A DNA stretch of 29,275 bases, taken from Discostella pseudostelligera (taxonomy: Eukaryota > Bacillariophyta > Thalassiosirophyceae > Thalassiosirales > Thalassiosiraceae). The stretch lies in the NCBI GenBank assembly GCA_036940085.1, contig JALLBK010000599.1, forward strand, positions 1 to 29,275, read 5' to 3'. Under the pieces are notes generated by a model. The model did no database searches and had not been told where the DNA came from. It was given only the letters and a program-made list of their open reading frames with translations. Shown here one piece after another: positions 29,007 through 29,275 of the stretch (within the stretch, counting starts at the first letter, position 1; the number at the start of each line of letters is the position of its first letter). Made by a program: the position numbers and the translations under genes.

Positions 29007-29275
29007 CTGGCAGTAGAACAGTGCCGTGCACTGTCGCCGTCATCGTCGACTCTGGGAGGGGAGGCGGTGGTCGATGGCCGTCACGGTGGGTGGGCGGAGT
29101 GTTGGTGATGGTGACGTCCCAAGGGACTTTTGATGTGTTTCTACACACAAAGGATCTAGTACAACTTATTCATATCCGAGAAACTCAAATTTGAAATTCA
29201 AATTTGAAATTCAAATTTGAAACTAGCCGCTGCGCAGCTAGCAGCAGCTAGCCACGTAAAGCTCATTGGTACTTT
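29007..29275. promoter_or_regulatory. 5' side of the ABC ATPase gene with palindromic tandem repeats
   Basis: The 269-bp end of the window is the likely ABC promoter. TCAAATTTGAAAT is repeated three times in tandem (29185-29197, 29198-29210, 29211-29223, last base C). Each unit contains the palindrome TCAAATTTGA. It is directly followed by a GC palindrome, GCTGCGCAGC (29229-29238), flanked by CTAGC and GCTAG, with AGCTAGC repeated at 29247-29253. Similar ATTTGAAATT units occur at 7687 and 12077. Confidence 0.55.
29185..29223. repeat. 13-nt palindromic tandem repeat x3
   Basis: Three contiguous copies of TCAAATTTGAAAT, with one final-base change. Each is self-complementary over ten bases (TCAAATTTGA). 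Read directly from the sequence. Confidence 0.9.

Noticed and set aside
1..29275. tRNA, rRNA, CRISPR or transposase genes
   Set aside because: No T-arm GGTTCGA context with a foldable cloverleaf, no rRNA core, no regularly spaced identical repeats and no transposase or reverse transcriptase motifs seen by eye; a tRNAscan-SE run would settle tRNAs.

Overview
The window looks like nuclear DNA of a diatom, probably a centric one. The evidence is: protein-coding genes with no operon structure; short GT-AG introns of 74-90 nt; precursor proteins with a signal peptide followed by an ASAFAP-like Phe junction, which is the diatom plastid-import signature; a DUF6824 protein; a BspA-type irregular leucine-rich-repeat protein; and a nuclear mitochondrial ATP synthase alpha gene with a separate presequence exon. 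One ambiguous base (N at 18681) and a one-base homopolymer frameshift near 24625 suggest draft-quality sequence. Species cannot be fixed from the sequence alone.

Layout. 1-291: promoter-like DNA with palindromes. 292-2189 (+): plastid-targeted-looking cytochrome P450 with one 83-nt intron. 2853-4526 (+) and 9877-11547 (-): two closely related membrane-anchored S28 serine carboxypeptidases in inverted orientation. They bracket a double-domain phosphoglycerate mutase (4632-7594, -, one 74-nt intron) and an LRR protein with a myristoylation-type N-terminus (8461-9756, +). 12196-13485 (+): acidic orphan protein whose 3' end overlaps the mitochondrial ATP synthase alpha gene (13466-15710, -) by 20 bp. 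The alpha gene has an unusually long 616-nt first intron. 16749-17855 (+): DUF6824 protein. 18803-22219 (+): multi-pass transporter resembling the NTP/NDP exchange (Tlc/Npt) family, with a roughly 400-residue disordered leader and a rich promoter. 22402-23235 (-): ESF2/ABT1-type ribosome-biogenesis RRM protein. 23944-24761 (-): Cys-rich secreted repeat protein interrupted by a frameshift. 24909-26799: about 1.9 kb with no convincing gene, holding degenerate 170-180 bp tandem repeats and a duplicated G-box cluster. 26800-29006 (-): soluble tandem ABC ATPase (ModF/PhrA-like) with one 83-nt intron. 29007-29275: promoter side with a 13-nt palindromic tandem repeat.

The genes do not form one pathway; this is ordinary eukaryotic neighbourhood mixing. 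The connecting theme is regulatory. E2F-like GGCGGGAA motifs recur in several intergenic gaps (79, 2505, 7777, 12148, 12176), and two of them sit in related roughly 100-bp modules at 7687-7784 and 12077-12154. A cluster of eight TGGCGA motifs lies upstream of the transporter. I found no CRISPR array, no insertion sequence and no convincing tRNA or rRNA gene. The best candidates for something undescribed are the second PGAM domain that has lost a catalytic His, the transporter with its long disordered leader, the E2F-motif modules, and the repeat block at 25.7-26.2 kb.
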